This document shows positions 1-7,916 of a stretch of 22,238 bases of DNA, piece by piece; the first letter of the stretch is position 1, and each line of letters starts with the position of its first letter. The notes beneath the pieces are model-generated. The model was not told where the DNA came from and did not search any database. It saw only the letters and a program-made list of their open reading frames with translations. The stretch is from Synechococcales cyanobacterium 340R_concoct_173_sub (lineage in GTDB: Bacteria; Cyanobacteriota; Cyanobacteriia; Leptolyngbyales; Leptolyngbyaceae). Location: positions 1-22,238 of the forward strand of contig JANXNM010000350.1 of assembly GCA_025354065.1 (NCBI GenBank), given 5' to 3'. The position numbers were made by a program, and so were the translations under genes.

Positions 1-189
1 CTTAACCTGTCACCCATCTATGAGACATAAAAAATCTTACTGAAGTCCATATTGTTTTTACCGCTATGGTAGAGTATCGATGAACTTCGCGGGTTATCAA
101 ATGATCCCGATCGGATCCTGCTAATTATCGATGTGAATATCGGTTGTTAAAATCGGTTGCCTACTCCACCTGTCGCACAGAAATCTTCT

Positions 190-2028
190 ATGAATTTACC
201 TTTTGTTCTCGATGTACTAATAAGCCTTGTCTTTATTTATCTAATTTTGAGTCTCCTCGCCTCAGAAATTCAAGAATTGATTACAACGCTCTTACAATGG
301 CGCGCCAAACATCTGAAAGATTCCATTGAAAGCCTAATTTCTGGAGGCGATCGGACCCAGGAATCTCGTAAAGTAAAGGCATTAATTAGCAGCATTTACA
401 ATGATCCATTGATTAAAAATATGAATCAAGAAGCCCATGGATTGATCTCAACAGGCTTTCGATCGTTTACGCGAATCCTAGTTCCAGGCAATCGTAAAGG
501 AGCATTTGGTTTAAATCAATCCACCGGGCCGTCTTACATTGAACCCGAAACATTCTCCACCGTGATTGTCGATCGGTTAGGCGTGAGTCATTTAACAGAC
601 AAATTAGTAGAAATTCGCCTAGAAAAGTTTGCAACCCGAATTCTTGGAAATGTCACAATTGTGGGCGATCGGATTGAAGCAGTACCAAATTCTGAGGAAT
701 CCACCAGCATTTGGGGCCGGGGAATGGCCCTAGGAATTGAATTAGGCGCAGATAACAGGTACTACCATTTAGTTGAAAGCTTTGCCACCATTCAGAACGA
801 TTACAATAACCGATCGGCCAAACTCAGTACTTCCATTGAGCGAATGGGCGAAAGCCTTGACTGTTTTATTGCATCCTATCAAAGCGACATGACGGATTCT
901 TTCCAGGATTTTGTTCAACGCCTTACAAATGACAAATTGAGTCTATTTGGGCCAAACAATGAGCGAGCTTGGATTACGGGCGGATTGCAACCAACCGTTT
1001 CAGACATTGCGGCACTGGTGGACAAAAGCAGCACACTACATCGCGAAATCAAAGCTCGTTATGACAATATTTCGACCTCTGGGCAAGAACTGCAAGCCCG
1101 TGTCCTCAGCCGCAAAACCACTTATCTTCAGCAATGCTCTGAACTAACGGCAGATGCTGTGAATACTTATCAGCCTAGCGAGGAGGAAGAACAAAATTGT
1201 TTGACTTCAGCCCTAAATGAATTGACTCCTGAAGAATTTCGGATTTATCAAGATTATCAAACTTACCAACAAATCGATCGTGCCCTAGATCATTTACCAA
1301 AGTCATTTAGAGACAGTCTAGGAATTTTAGCTCGTCGTGCCGAAACCCGAACTCGCGCCACAGGAAATGCTGTAGATGATTTCAGGACTGAGGTGGGGAT
1401 ATGGTTTGACCGATCGATGGGACGAACCTCTGGCGTTTACAAACGAAATGCAAAAGGGGTTGCGTTAATCATTGGGCTATTGATTGCAATGTTTACAAAT
1501 TCTGACACCTTTCATATTTTTGGCCGGGTTGCGAGTGATGACAGTTTACGGAAAGTGATTACCGATCGGGCTAGTCAAATTGCTCCAAAAACAGACCCAA
1601 CAACCTCAACCGGGACTAATGTAATTCGTCGTGATTTAACGGATTTAAAAGATCAAACTCAAGAAGTCTTGGCCGACATTCCACTTCCAATTACCTGGAA
1701 TCCCCGTAACCTAAGTCAACAGCTTGATTGTCCCTATGCTCCAAAGACTGACAACCTAAAAAGCGGAGATGAAAAAATCTATAGTTTGTTAACCCGCGAT
1801 CAATGGAATGATTTGTATCAAGCTTGTGTTGGCAAGGATAATACGGATGATATACCTGTCCCATTTCAGGTAGCGCAAATGATTACGGCGAAACCAATGG
1901 GATTTTTAAGAATGTTATCGGGCTGGTGGATTAGTGGTGTCGCGATCGCTATGGGTGCGCCATTTTGGTTTGATTTACTTGGGAAGATTGTAAATGTACG
2001 GAACGCCGGAGAAAAACCGAAGAATTAG
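190..2028 (+). CDS. Conserved membrane protein of unknown function
   Basis: A 612-residue protein when started at the ATG at 190. An upstream in-frame TTG at 157 would add 11 polar residues ahead of the first membrane helix and is less likely; neither start has a good Shine-Dalgarno. Seen: a hydrophobic N-terminal helix (about residues 4-26), then a long soluble, largely helical region with an IYNDPLIK motif near residue 70. Next come the motif WFDRSMGRTSGVYKR (about 404-418), a second helix (about 421-443), a polar segment, and a third helix (about 578-598) running into GAPFWFDLLGKIVNVR. From memory, the WFD..M.R.SG.YKR and GAPFWFDLL.K.VN.R blocks mark a membrane-protein family widespread in bacteria with no assigned function. 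It stands alone on its strand and is convergent with the phosphatase gene. No biochemical role can be assigned. Confidence 0.8.
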   Translation: MNLPFVLDVLISLVFIYLILSLLASEIQELITTLLQWRAKHLKDSIESLISGGDRTQESRKVKALISSIYNDPLIKNMNQEAHGLISTGFRSFTRILVPGNRKGAFGLNQSTGPSYIEPETFSTVIVDRLGVSHLTDKLVEIRLEKFATRILGNVTIVGDRIEAVPNSEESTSIWGRGMALGIELGADNRYYHLVESFATIQNDYNNRSAKLSTSIERMGESLDCFIASYQSDMTDSFQDFVQRLTNDKLSLFGPNNERAWITGGLQPTVSDIAALVDKSSTLHREIKARYDNISTSGQELQARVLSRKTTYLQQCSELTADAVNTYQPSEEEEQNCLTSALNELTPEEFRIYQDYQTYQQIDRALDHLPKSFRDSLGILARRAETRTRATGNAVDDFRTEVGIWFDRSMGRTSGVYKRNAKGVALIIGLLIAMFTNSDTFHIFGRVASDDSLRKVITDRASQIAPKTDPTTSTGTNVIRRDLTDLKDQTQEVLADIPLPITWNPRNLSQQLDCPYAPKTDNLKSGDEKIYSLLTRDQWNDLYQACVGKDNTDDIPVPFQVAQMITAKPMGFLRMLSGWWISGVAIAMGAPFWFDLLGKIVNVRNAGEKPKN

Positions 2029-2079
2029 GTGATTTCTGAGACGATCGTTACAAAAAAGCCCACAAAAAATAATTCAAAA

Positions 2080-3630
2080 TCAAACTACCGGAAGATCTAT
2101 TGTATAGATGGGTTTTCCTTCAATGTTGTGTAACATGACCGTCATGGCTCTTGTTTGGTGATCAATACGAACAGTACCGAAGAATTGCAATCCCTCGGAT
2201 GGCGGGCGATTTTGCTTCATCCCAGGAGGTAAACTCATGAATTTTAATTGCGGACCAAATGTATTATCAAAAGCCGCAGGGCCAAAGGTTCCAGAATTCA
2301 ATGGACCCGCAACAAACTCCCAAAAACCATTGAAATCTTGGAATTGCGCCCGATCGGGATCATAGTAGTGAGCGGCAGCATAATGTACATCTGCCGTAAG
2401 CCAAACAACATTTACAATTTTTTCTCGTTTAATAAATCGCAGCAATTCCGCCAATTCAAATTCACGACCCACCGCAGGACCATCACCATTCGATATATTC
2501 TCAAAATCGGTTGCACCATCTCGTACCATCAATCCCAAAGGCATATCACTCGCAATTACTTTCCAAGTTGCACGCGATCGTTTTAATCGGGTTTTAACTT
2601 GCTCTAATTGCTCGCGTCCGAGAAATGCGGTGTCTTTTGAAGGCTGTTTTTGACGATTTGGAGAGTTAGCAGCACGATCGGTTCGCATGTCGAGCATAAT
2701 CACATCCAGTAAATCTCCCATTTCAAAATCACGATAGATTTGTTCAGATTTCACATTGTCAGGATGAAGGGGTTGATATTCTAAAAAGGCTTGCTTAGCG
2801 CGTTGAGCAAGGGTTTTGACGGATTTTATAGTGTAGCGATCGTCTTCAAGAATTTGCGTCGGGTACCAATTATTTCGCACTTCATGATCATCCCATTGCA
2901 CAAGTTGCGGGACTTCCGCATTGAATCGACGGATATTCTCATCCAAGAGATTGTAGGTATAATTACCGCGAAATTCAGTCAACGTTTCGGCGACTTTGGA
3001 TTTTTCAACCGTCGTCAGATTATGCCAAAGCGTTCCATCATCAAGTTTAACTTCAGACACAAGAGGGCCATCTGCATAAACCGTATCACCAGAATGAATA
3101 AAGAAATCAGGCTGAAGTTTTCGCATAGACTCATAAATCTTCATACCGCCGATTTTCGGATTAATTCCCCAGCCTTGACCCGCTGTATCCCCAGACCAAG
3201 CGAAGAGAATATCTTTGCGGCTACCCGGAATTTGCAACCGTCCGTTAACAGGTTCACTTTGGACTTTAGGTTGGTCGGGATCTTGAAACGTGACTCGATA
3301 AAAAATAGGACGATCGGTCGGGAGATTGGGCAATACAGTTCGGGCCGTGAAGTCTTGTTGGGCTGTGGCAAGTTCACCTGAAATTCGCTGCGATCGTTTA
3401 AAATTCTCATCCAAACTATAATCAATCACCATCCGACTAAGGCGATCGCTTTTGCTCCAAATCACTGCTTGATTGCCTCTAATATCACCACTCATGATGC
3501 CATAGGGAATTTTTGGACGACTACGATCGCTAGGAATCCAAGCCGGAGAATTCGCCATTGCACGAGAGTTTTGGGCAATGGTTCCAGCCGTAGTGAGTCC
3601 GAGAGCAGCAAGAAATTGGCGACGATTCAT
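2080..3630 (-). CDS. phoD: PhoD-type alkaline phosphatase/phosphodiesterase, Tat-exported
   Basis: Metallophosphoesterase of the PhoD family, 516 residues, expected to release phosphate from phosphate mono- or diesters in the periplasm or outside the cell. The N-terminus MNRRQFLAALG is a twin-arginine signal, with likely cleavage near AMA at residues 24-26. Family metal-binding blocks are visible in order: WSGDTAGQGWG, FFIHSGDTVYADGP, QWDDHEVRNNW, the MLDMRTDRA block, and LTADVHYAAAHYY. PhoD enzymes typically bind Ca2+ and Fe3+, which fits Tat export of a folded metalloprotein. Length is normal for the family. It lies 115 bp downstream of the small SMR-like gene on the same strand. No convincing three-copy PHO box was found in that gap, so Pho regulation is only an expectation. 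The symbol denotes the family, not proven orthology. Confidence 0.9.
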   Translation of the reverse strand: MNRRQFLAALGLTTAGTIAQNSRAMANSPAWIPSDRSRPKIPYGIMSGDIRGNQAVIWSKSDRLSRMVIDYSLDENFKRSQRISGELATAQQDFTARTVLPNLPTDRPIFYRVTFQDPDQPKVQSEPVNGRLQIPGSRKDILFAWSGDTAGQGWGINPKIGGMKIYESMRKLQPDFFIHSGDTVYADGPLVSEVKLDDGTLWHNLTTVEKSKVAETLTEFRGNYTYNLLDENIRRFNAEVPQLVQWDDHEVRNNWYPTQILEDDRYTIKSVKTLAQRAKQAFLEYQPLHPDNVKSEQIYRDFEMGDLLDVIMLDMRTDRAANSPNRQKQPSKDTAFLGREQLEQVKTRLKRSRATWKVIASDMPLGLMVRDGATDFENISNGDGPAVGREFELAELLRFIKREKIVNVVWLTADVHYAAAHYYDPDRAQFQDFNGFWEFVAGPLNSGTFGPAAFDNTFGPQLKFMSLPPGMKQNRPPSEGLQFFGTVRIDHQTRAMTVMLHNIEGKPIYTIDLPVV

Positions 3631-3745
3631 AGCAATTACATTGTACTAATGCAAGATGGCAGACTTCTGCTTATTCTAATCAATTCAACGATCGCAACAC
3701 GTTATCTAGACGACACCTATTTTACTGTTCTCTAATATCTACCCC

Positions 3746-4114
3746 TTACTTCTTCCAAATAACCAACATCACACCACAAATAATCATTCCCAAACCAAAC
3801 CAGCGATAGTTTGGAATAATCTCGCCAAAGACATATTGGCCTACTATCATCGCAATCACATACTGCAATGCCACAGACGGAGCTAGCACGCTCAACGGCA
3901 CACGAGTCAAAATCAGAATATATAGAACAGCACCTGCGGCATAACAAGCCAAACCAATAAGTAATTCAGGGATCATTACAATTCCTAAAACATGACTAAC
4001 AAAGTTGCTTCCTGATACCTCACCTAATTTGATTGCCCCTTTTTTCAGAAAAAATTGCCCAATACTGCCCGTCAATACTGTGATGATCAGCATAACAATA
4101 TTCCCAAATCCCAT
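3746..4114 (-). CDS. Small four-helix membrane protein, SMR/DMT superfamily (ArnE/EamA-like)
   Basis: A 122-residue protein with four predicted membrane helices (about residues 3-24, 46-70, 74-96, 104-120), the size and topology of small multidrug-resistance/half-EamA proteins. The third helix region PLSVLAPSVALQYVIAMI resembles the conserved helix of the DMT superfamily, followed by the usual short GE loop (FGEIIP). Helix 1 carries no glutamate equivalent to EmrE Glu14 but has GQ in the middle (residues 19-20), as in ArnE/ArnF-type proteins. A lipid-linked sugar or other small-molecule flippase subunit is therefore a better guess than a drug-proton antiporter. It probably works as a homo- or heterodimer. 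It precedes phoD on the same strand by 115 bp, and co-transcription is possible but not shown. Confidence 0.75.
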   Translation of the reverse strand: MGFGNIVMLIITVLTGSIGQFFLKKGAIKLGEVSGSNFVSHVLGIVMIPELLIGLACYAAGAVLYILILTRVPLSVLAPSVALQYVIAMIVGQYVFGEIIPNYRWFGLGMIICGVMLVIWKK

Positions 4115-4428
4115 TCCTCAACCCCACAGTTCTTTTTACAATTCTTTGGCACATCACTTTACCACCTCACAAGCGCCCACTCTGTAGAACGCCTGAAGAA
4201 ATGGAGTAAGATATTTAAGAGGAGCGAAACTCATGGGAAGACTAAATTTAAAGAATTTAAGGGATGATGCGATCGGATAATTGAGGGTAAAGAAGAGCGA
4301 CATAACAGGTGTGGAACGATCGGTTTAAACTATAAATTCAATACCCCATAAAAAACGATCGCCCAAATCCCTTAGAGAAATTGAGCGTTGTGACCATTTT
4401 ATTAGAACTCTAACGGTCTTAAAACCCG
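4115..4428. other. Intergenic region with one micro-ORF candidate
   Basis: About 315 bp between the SMR-like gene and the coiled-coil gene, both on the minus strand. It contains scattered CGATCG sites and AT-rich stretches. The only structured item is a plus-strand micro-ORF with a good ribosome-binding site at 4233-4280, described separately. No RNA gene, strong terminator or mobile element was seen. Confidence 0.5.
4233..4280 (+). CDS. Candidate 15-residue peptide with a good ribosome-binding site
   Basis: An ATG at 4233 follows AAGAGGAGCG with an 8-nt spacing, one of the better Shine-Dalgarno matches in the window. It opens a 15-codon frame (MGRLNLKNLRDDAIG) ended by TAA at 4278-4280. No plus-strand gene follows within 700 bp, so a leader-peptide role is not supported by context. 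It could be chance. Reported because the spacing and the absence of an overlapping gene are compatible with a small protein. Confidence 0.15.
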   Translation: MGRLNLKNLRDDAIG

Positions 4429-4806
4429 CTAAGATATCCGTCTAGAAAGTAACTGCTCTTCCAATGCCGCAATTCGGTTGTAAGCCGCAGTAAGCTGAGC
4501 CGTAAGCCGTTGAACTTGCAACTCAGGCGACAAGACACGATCGCTTTTAGTTGCGAACATTTCTGCACCATCAGTATCAATTAAGATATCTTTATGATTG
4601 TTAAACTCCTCCAAAATGTGATGATGGGAATAAGAACTGTCATACCCCGTCAAATTGGTACCATCATAGCTTTTGGAACTCGGTCGCTCATTAAAGTTGG
4701 AACTGACTATCGTGCTTGTCACAAGATTCGTCAGATCTTCCAATCCGCGAGTCAGAGAATCCAATTTCCCGGCCAGTCCAGAAATTTCAGTTTGCATAGT
4801 TTCCAC
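4429..4806 (-). CDS. Hypothetical coiled-coil protein
   Basis: A 125-residue acidic protein of unknown function. The N-terminal 30 residues (LAGKLDSLTRGLEDLTNLV) and the C-terminal 35 (LQVQRLTAQLTAAYNRIAALEEQLL) have the heptad leucine/isoleucine spacing of coiled coils. The middle (about residues 35-85) is polar and rich in Ser, Tyr, His and Asp, and is probably disordered or a linker. No signal peptide, membrane segment or cysteine is present. The ATG at 4806 is used; a second ATG at 4797 would remove only three residues. It stands alone on its strand, divergent from the lyase-like gene. An oligomerising or scaffold role is possible from the architecture but not indicated by neighbours. Confidence 0.6.
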   Translation of the reverse strand: METMQTEISGLAGKLDSLTRGLEDLTNLVTSTIVSSNFNERPSSKSYDGTNLTGYDSSYSHHHILEEFNNHKDILIDTDGAEMFATKSDRVLSPELQVQRLTAQLTAAYNRIAALEEQLLSRRIS

Positions 4807-4934
4807 TTAATAATCGCCCCATTAAAATTACGAATTGTGCACGCTTACTAGTCATACTATTGACAAATCATAGAAAATCCCAGTTACACACCAAATAATT
4901 TAACCTTTGAAGCGAGAAGCTGGAATTCAGGTTA

Positions 4935-4951
4935 CCTTTAAACAAAGGAGG
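4935..4951 (+). promoter_or_regulatory. Small hairpin overlapping an orphan Shine-Dalgarno
   Basis: CCTTT AAAC AAAGG forms a 5-bp stem whose 3' arm runs straight into AGG, making AAAGGAGG. That is a near-perfect Shine-Dalgarno, partly sequestered in the stem, but no ATG, GTG or TTG follows at the right spacing. It lies about 80 bp upstream of the lyase-like start, so it may sit in its 5' leader. Function unproven. Confidence 0.2.
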
Positions 4952-5030
4952 ACGACCACCATACTATTTGTTTCACAATTATCTAGTGTCTGTATTTCTA
5001 TTGTTTTAGAGCGCTATTCAGGATTTTGCC

Positions 5031-5642
5031 ATGATGACTTTTCAGGAATTTTTTCAAGCCTGTGACGGAACCTGGAGCACCGATCGGACCTATCACTACT
5101 ACGACCAAGGCGAAATCGAACGATCGCACACCGACTTCACCGCCAAAACCCTCAGCCACTCCATTAAATCAAACCTCCTCGCGAGCGTCATGCCGTCCGG
5201 AGTAACTCCCGATGCCGTAACGGATTCGCCAGGGTTTGCCATTCAGTTTGACACCGTATCCGAGTTGGGATCAACCGTCGGCATGAGTTTGCAAGCATTA
5301 TTTGTGCCAGAGCGGTTTGTCACCAGTGACGACACCATCCAAACTATTCTAGCCCCCATGGCCGCCCAAGTTTCAGATCCCAGCGAACTCGTGCGTGGAT
5401 TTTATTTGCGAAATGAAGGTTACTCCGAAAAAGGCGCGATCGCAGGCCGTTTTACCTACTTGCCCACACGCCAAACCCTAGAAATGACAACGGTCTACAG
5501 CCAATCGGTAGCAGTTGACCAAATGCGCTTCATTGACCACAACACCCGTCTACGCACGATCGTCACCTACCGTCGCCCCGAGAACAACACAGTTCCCACA
5601 GAGATTAGCCTTGTTGGATTTGGCCTAGAACGTAGACAATAG
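5031..5642 (+). CDS. CpcS/CpeS-family phycobiliprotein lyase-like protein
   Basis: A 203-residue protein of the CpcS/CpeS chromophore-lyase family. These are lipocalin-like beta barrels that bind phycocyanobilin or a related bilin and attach it to a cysteine of phycobiliprotein subunits in the cytoplasm. Family signs: the opening FQEFFQACDGTWSTDRTYHY, then ERSHTDF (30-36), the central FYLRNEGYSEKGAIAGRF (124-141), LEMTTVY (150-156), and near the end RFIDHNTRLRTIVTYRR (166-182). Length is typical. The tandem ATGs at 5031 and 5034 make either a possible start. No phycobiliprotein gene is adjacent, so substrate and subtype (CpcS, CpcU, CpeS or CpeU) cannot be decided. The solute-binding protein gene begins 37 bp downstream and may share the transcript, without an obvious functional link. 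Confidence 0.8.
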   Translation: MMTFQEFFQACDGTWSTDRTYHYYDQGEIERSHTDFTAKTLSHSIKSNLLASVMPSGVTPDAVTDSPGFAIQFDTVSELGSTVGMSLQALFVPERFVTSDDTIQTILAPMAAQVSDPSELVRGFYLRNEGYSEKGAIAGRFTYLPTRQTLEMTTVYSQSVAVDQMRFIDHNTRLRTIVTYRRPENNTVPTEISLVGFGLERRQ

Positions 5643-5679
5643 AACCCGTTAGAACTCGCTATTCCTTACTGAAGTACGC

Positions 5680-6873
5680 ATGGACCGCCGAACCTTTCTC
5701 AAAGCCATTACCCCACTTGTCCTGTCCACAACGGGCTGTCAGCAGACACAGGGTACTAATGTACTAAATCTGACAGCGCTGCGAGGAAGCATTCCGCTTC
5801 AATTGCCAAAACAATTTAAACAAGACGGCGGAGCCACGATCGATCTGAGACAATCGCGACAACTTCAAGACATCTTCCAACAGCTCCAACAATGGAAACG
5901 ACAATCCACAGGCGAAGTCACCGCCCCAAAAGGCATCGTGTCATTCCCCGCACCCTTGATTGGCCCCCCCGCCGAAGCCACGATCGCAGATCTCGCCACC
6001 ACAGGCGACTATTGGCTTACCCTAGCGATTCGACAGCAGCTTCTTCAGCCCATGGATATTGAGAAAATTCCAGCTTGGCAAAGTCTTGATCCCAAATTAA
6101 AAACCTTTCTAACTCGCAACGATCGCGGAGAACTCGCCAATAGTAGCGACGGTGGCCGGGTCTGGGCCATTCCTTATCGTCTTAACAGCACCGTACTGCT
6201 TTACCGCAAAGATATTTTTACCGATCGAAAATTGTCCCTTCCCACCGATTGGGCCGACCTATGGCGATCGGATCTCAAAGGTCGAATTTCACTATTAGAC
6301 CAACCCCGTGAAGTGATTGGGCTGACCCTGAAAAAATTAGGGCAATCCTACAACACCCAGGACTTAGCCCCGATCCCAGAACTCACCACAACCCTCGCTC
6401 AACTTCACCACAACGCAAAGTTCTACTCGTCTACCCATTACCTTCAGCCGCTAACCTTAGATCAAACCTGGCTGGCAATGGCTAGCTCTACGGATGCTTT
6501 ACGGGTCATGCGTCAAAATCCAAAAATGGCAGCAGTGTTTCCCAAAAGCGGCTCCGCCTTAAACTCAGACCTTTGGGTGCAGCCCGCTCAACCTAAAAAA
6601 TCTGATGTATCTGACACAAGAACGGCCATGATCGCCGCTTGGTGTGATTACACATTAAATGCCGATCGGGCAGCGCAATTTTCATTACTTACCCAAGGCA
6701 TGTCTCCAAGTCTCGATCAAAATCAAAACGATCGGACTCCGGCAGAACTGAGAAGCAATCCTGTCTTGATGCCGGGAGACAAAGCCTTGAACAAAAGCGA
6801 ATTTTTACAGCCCCAAACCGAAACAACCATTCAACAATGGCGATCGGTCTGGGAAACGATGCGAAACGATTAG
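5680..6873 (+). CDS. Extracellular solute-binding protein, PotD-like lipoprotein
   Basis: A 397-residue periplasmic binding protein of the iron/polyamine (type 2) class. The N-terminus MDRRTFLKAI looks like a twin-arginine signal, followed by a hydrophobic stretch and LSTTGC (Cys20). That is a degenerate lipobox suggesting a lipoprotein anchored outside the cytoplasmic membrane. The block IPYRLNSTVLLYRKDIF at about residues 163-180, followed by P-DWADLW, is typical of PotD-type proteins. The C-terminal lobe is likewise of that type (DALRVMRQ, MIAAWCDYTLN). No permease or ATPase gene of an ABC importer is nearby, so it is an orphan; ligand unknown (polyamine, metal or other). It ends 26 bp from the convergent TPR gene. 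Confidence 0.8.
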   Translation: MDRRTFLKAITPLVLSTTGCQQTQGTNVLNLTALRGSIPLQLPKQFKQDGGATIDLRQSRQLQDIFQQLQQWKRQSTGEVTAPKGIVSFPAPLIGPPAEATIADLATTGDYWLTLAIRQQLLQPMDIEKIPAWQSLDPKLKTFLTRNDRGELANSSDGGRVWAIPYRLNSTVLLYRKDIFTDRKLSLPTDWADLWRSDLKGRISLLDQPREVIGLTLKKLGQSYNTQDLAPIPELTTTLAQLHHNAKFYSSTHYLQPLTLDQTWLAMASSTDALRVMRQNPKMAAVFPKSGSALNSDLWVQPAQPKKSDVSDTRTAMIAAWCDYTLNADRAAQFSLLTQGMSPSLDQNQNDRTPAELRSNPVLMPGDKALNKSEFLQPQTETTIQQWRSVWETMRND

Positions 6874-6899
6874 CCATTCTTAAAGATTAGCCCAGCAAA

Positions 6900-7331
6900 T
6901 TAGCCTTCAAGCAGCCAAGCCTTAACCCGCTCTAAGCTCTTCCAGCCCGGTTTACGAGTGAGGCCATCTTGGATATTCGACATCACTTCATCCCGCAACT
7001 CTTCAGATACCATGATGATTTGTTGGGTGATTTCGACATGGGTTCGCACGCCTTTTTTGCCTCCCTCTAGCATTGCCAATGACAAATTGACCCGAGCTTG
7101 GGGATCCTGGGGATTAAGTTTCACGGCTTTTTGGGCCGAGGTCAACGCAAGATCGGTTTGCCCAGCCAGTAAGTAGAGCCAAGACAGACAAGTCCAAGAT
7201 GCACTAACGGTGCGAGAACGATCGCAGACTTCTTTAAAAACTGGAATCAACGTTTCGATCGCTTCGCCAGCTTGGTAACGTTCTAGGCCAGCATCAAACA
7301 ATTCTTCAACGGGTTGTGTCGTCGTAGTCAT
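6900..7331 (-). CDS. TPR repeat protein
   Basis: A small soluble protein, 143 residues when started at the ATG at 7331 (MTTTTQPVEELFDAG). An in-frame ATG at 7361 would add ten charged residues and lies in the gap after the ferredoxin gene; I prefer 7331. The middle contains a recognisable tetratricopeptide unit, from SWLYLLAGQTDLALTSAQKA to VKLNPQDPQARVNLSLAML. An imperfect unit precedes it (LFDAGLERYQAGEAIETLIP). The C-terminus is helical, ending KPGWKSLERVKAWLLEG. TPRs mediate protein-protein contacts; the partner is unknown. It is the last gene of a same-strand run with the ferredoxin (gap about 70 bp) and the hypothetical gene at 7917, so a role in assembly or electron transfer with that ferredoxin is an inference from context only. 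Confidence 0.75.
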   Translation of the reverse strand: MTTTTQPVEELFDAGLERYQAGEAIETLIPVFKEVCDRSRTVSASWTCLSWLYLLAGQTDLALTSAQKAVKLNPQDPQARVNLSLAMLEGGKKGVRTHVEITQQIIMVSEELRDEVMSNIQDGLTRKPGWKSLERVKAWLLEG

Positions 7332-7402
7332 GGAATAAAATCTCTCACGCGAGTCTTTCAAGTGTATGAATCTTAGCAGCCTGAGAGAATCGCGTGAACG
7401 TC

Positions 7403-7888
7403 TTAGTTTTCGCTGGAGTTGCTGAAGTAGCCATTAAAGTTCAGATTTTCGCTGTCAGAAATGGATTTCAGCGTCGATCGGGTAATCAGTTTTCCGGATT
7501 CCACCAACACTTTTCCAGTAATCGGATGGAGTAAATCTTGTTCTGCCCGTCGTCCAATCAAATCTTCAATATCCTTCAGGGAGTTGATATACATCCCCGG
7601 CGGCAGTTCAACCACTACACCATTGTCCAAAACACGAGCTTGGCAAGCCAGACGAGAATTTTGCTGACAGGAGGTAATAACTTCTAGGGTGCGTTGCTCA
7701 CGACGGTTCATCGCAGAAAGATAGTTCATCCCATCTTTGACGTAGATGTGACAAGTCGCACACATGCCTCGTCCGCCGCATTCTCGCAAAACATCAAGAT
7801 CTTTATTAAGCAGGACAGACAACAAATTTCCATTGGTCTCAACGGAAGTATCTTGCGCGATCGGCTCTAATCGAACAGTTTTTGCCAT
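7403..7888 (-). CDS. Adrenodoxin-type [2Fe-2S] ferredoxin with C-terminal extension
   Basis: A 161-residue cytoplasmic electron-transfer protein. The cluster ligands are clear: Cys37, Cys43 and Cys46 (CGGRGMCATC) and Cys82 in SRLACQ. This is the C-x5-C-x2-C...C spacing of the adrenodoxin/Fdx class rather than the C-x4-C-x2-C of plant-type PetF. An extra Cys74 is present. The ferredoxin fold ends near residue 97 (VVVELPPGMY). About 64 residues follow (NSLKDIEDLIGRRAEQDLLHP and onward), ending in an Asn/Ser-rich tail; these are not needed for the fold and may bind a partner. A good AGGAG lies ahead of the ATG at 7888. It begins 28 bp after the hypothetical gene ends, so the two are very probably co-transcribed. 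The redox partner is not identified. Confidence 0.9.
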   Translation of the reverse strand: MAKTVRLEPIAQDTSVETNGNLLSVLLNKDLDVLRECGGRGMCATCHIYVKDGMNYLSAMNRREQRTLEVITSCQQNSRLACQARVLDNGVVVELPPGMYINSLKDIEDLIGRRAEQDLLHPITGKVLVESGKLITRSTLKSISDSENLNFNGYFSNSSEN

Positions 7889-7916
7889 AAATAAACTCCT
7901 AGGGGGATTGAGTGAT

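Noticed and set aside
1..8. CTTAACCT at the window start resembles one cyanobacterial PHO-box unit.
   Set aside because: The neighbouring units at 3-bp spacing do not match, and the site is far from and not oriented toward phoD.
2791..3381. A 196-codon open frame antisense to phoD.
   Set aside because: It lies wholly inside phoD on the opposite strand and lacks family-like features; phoD has all its motifs.
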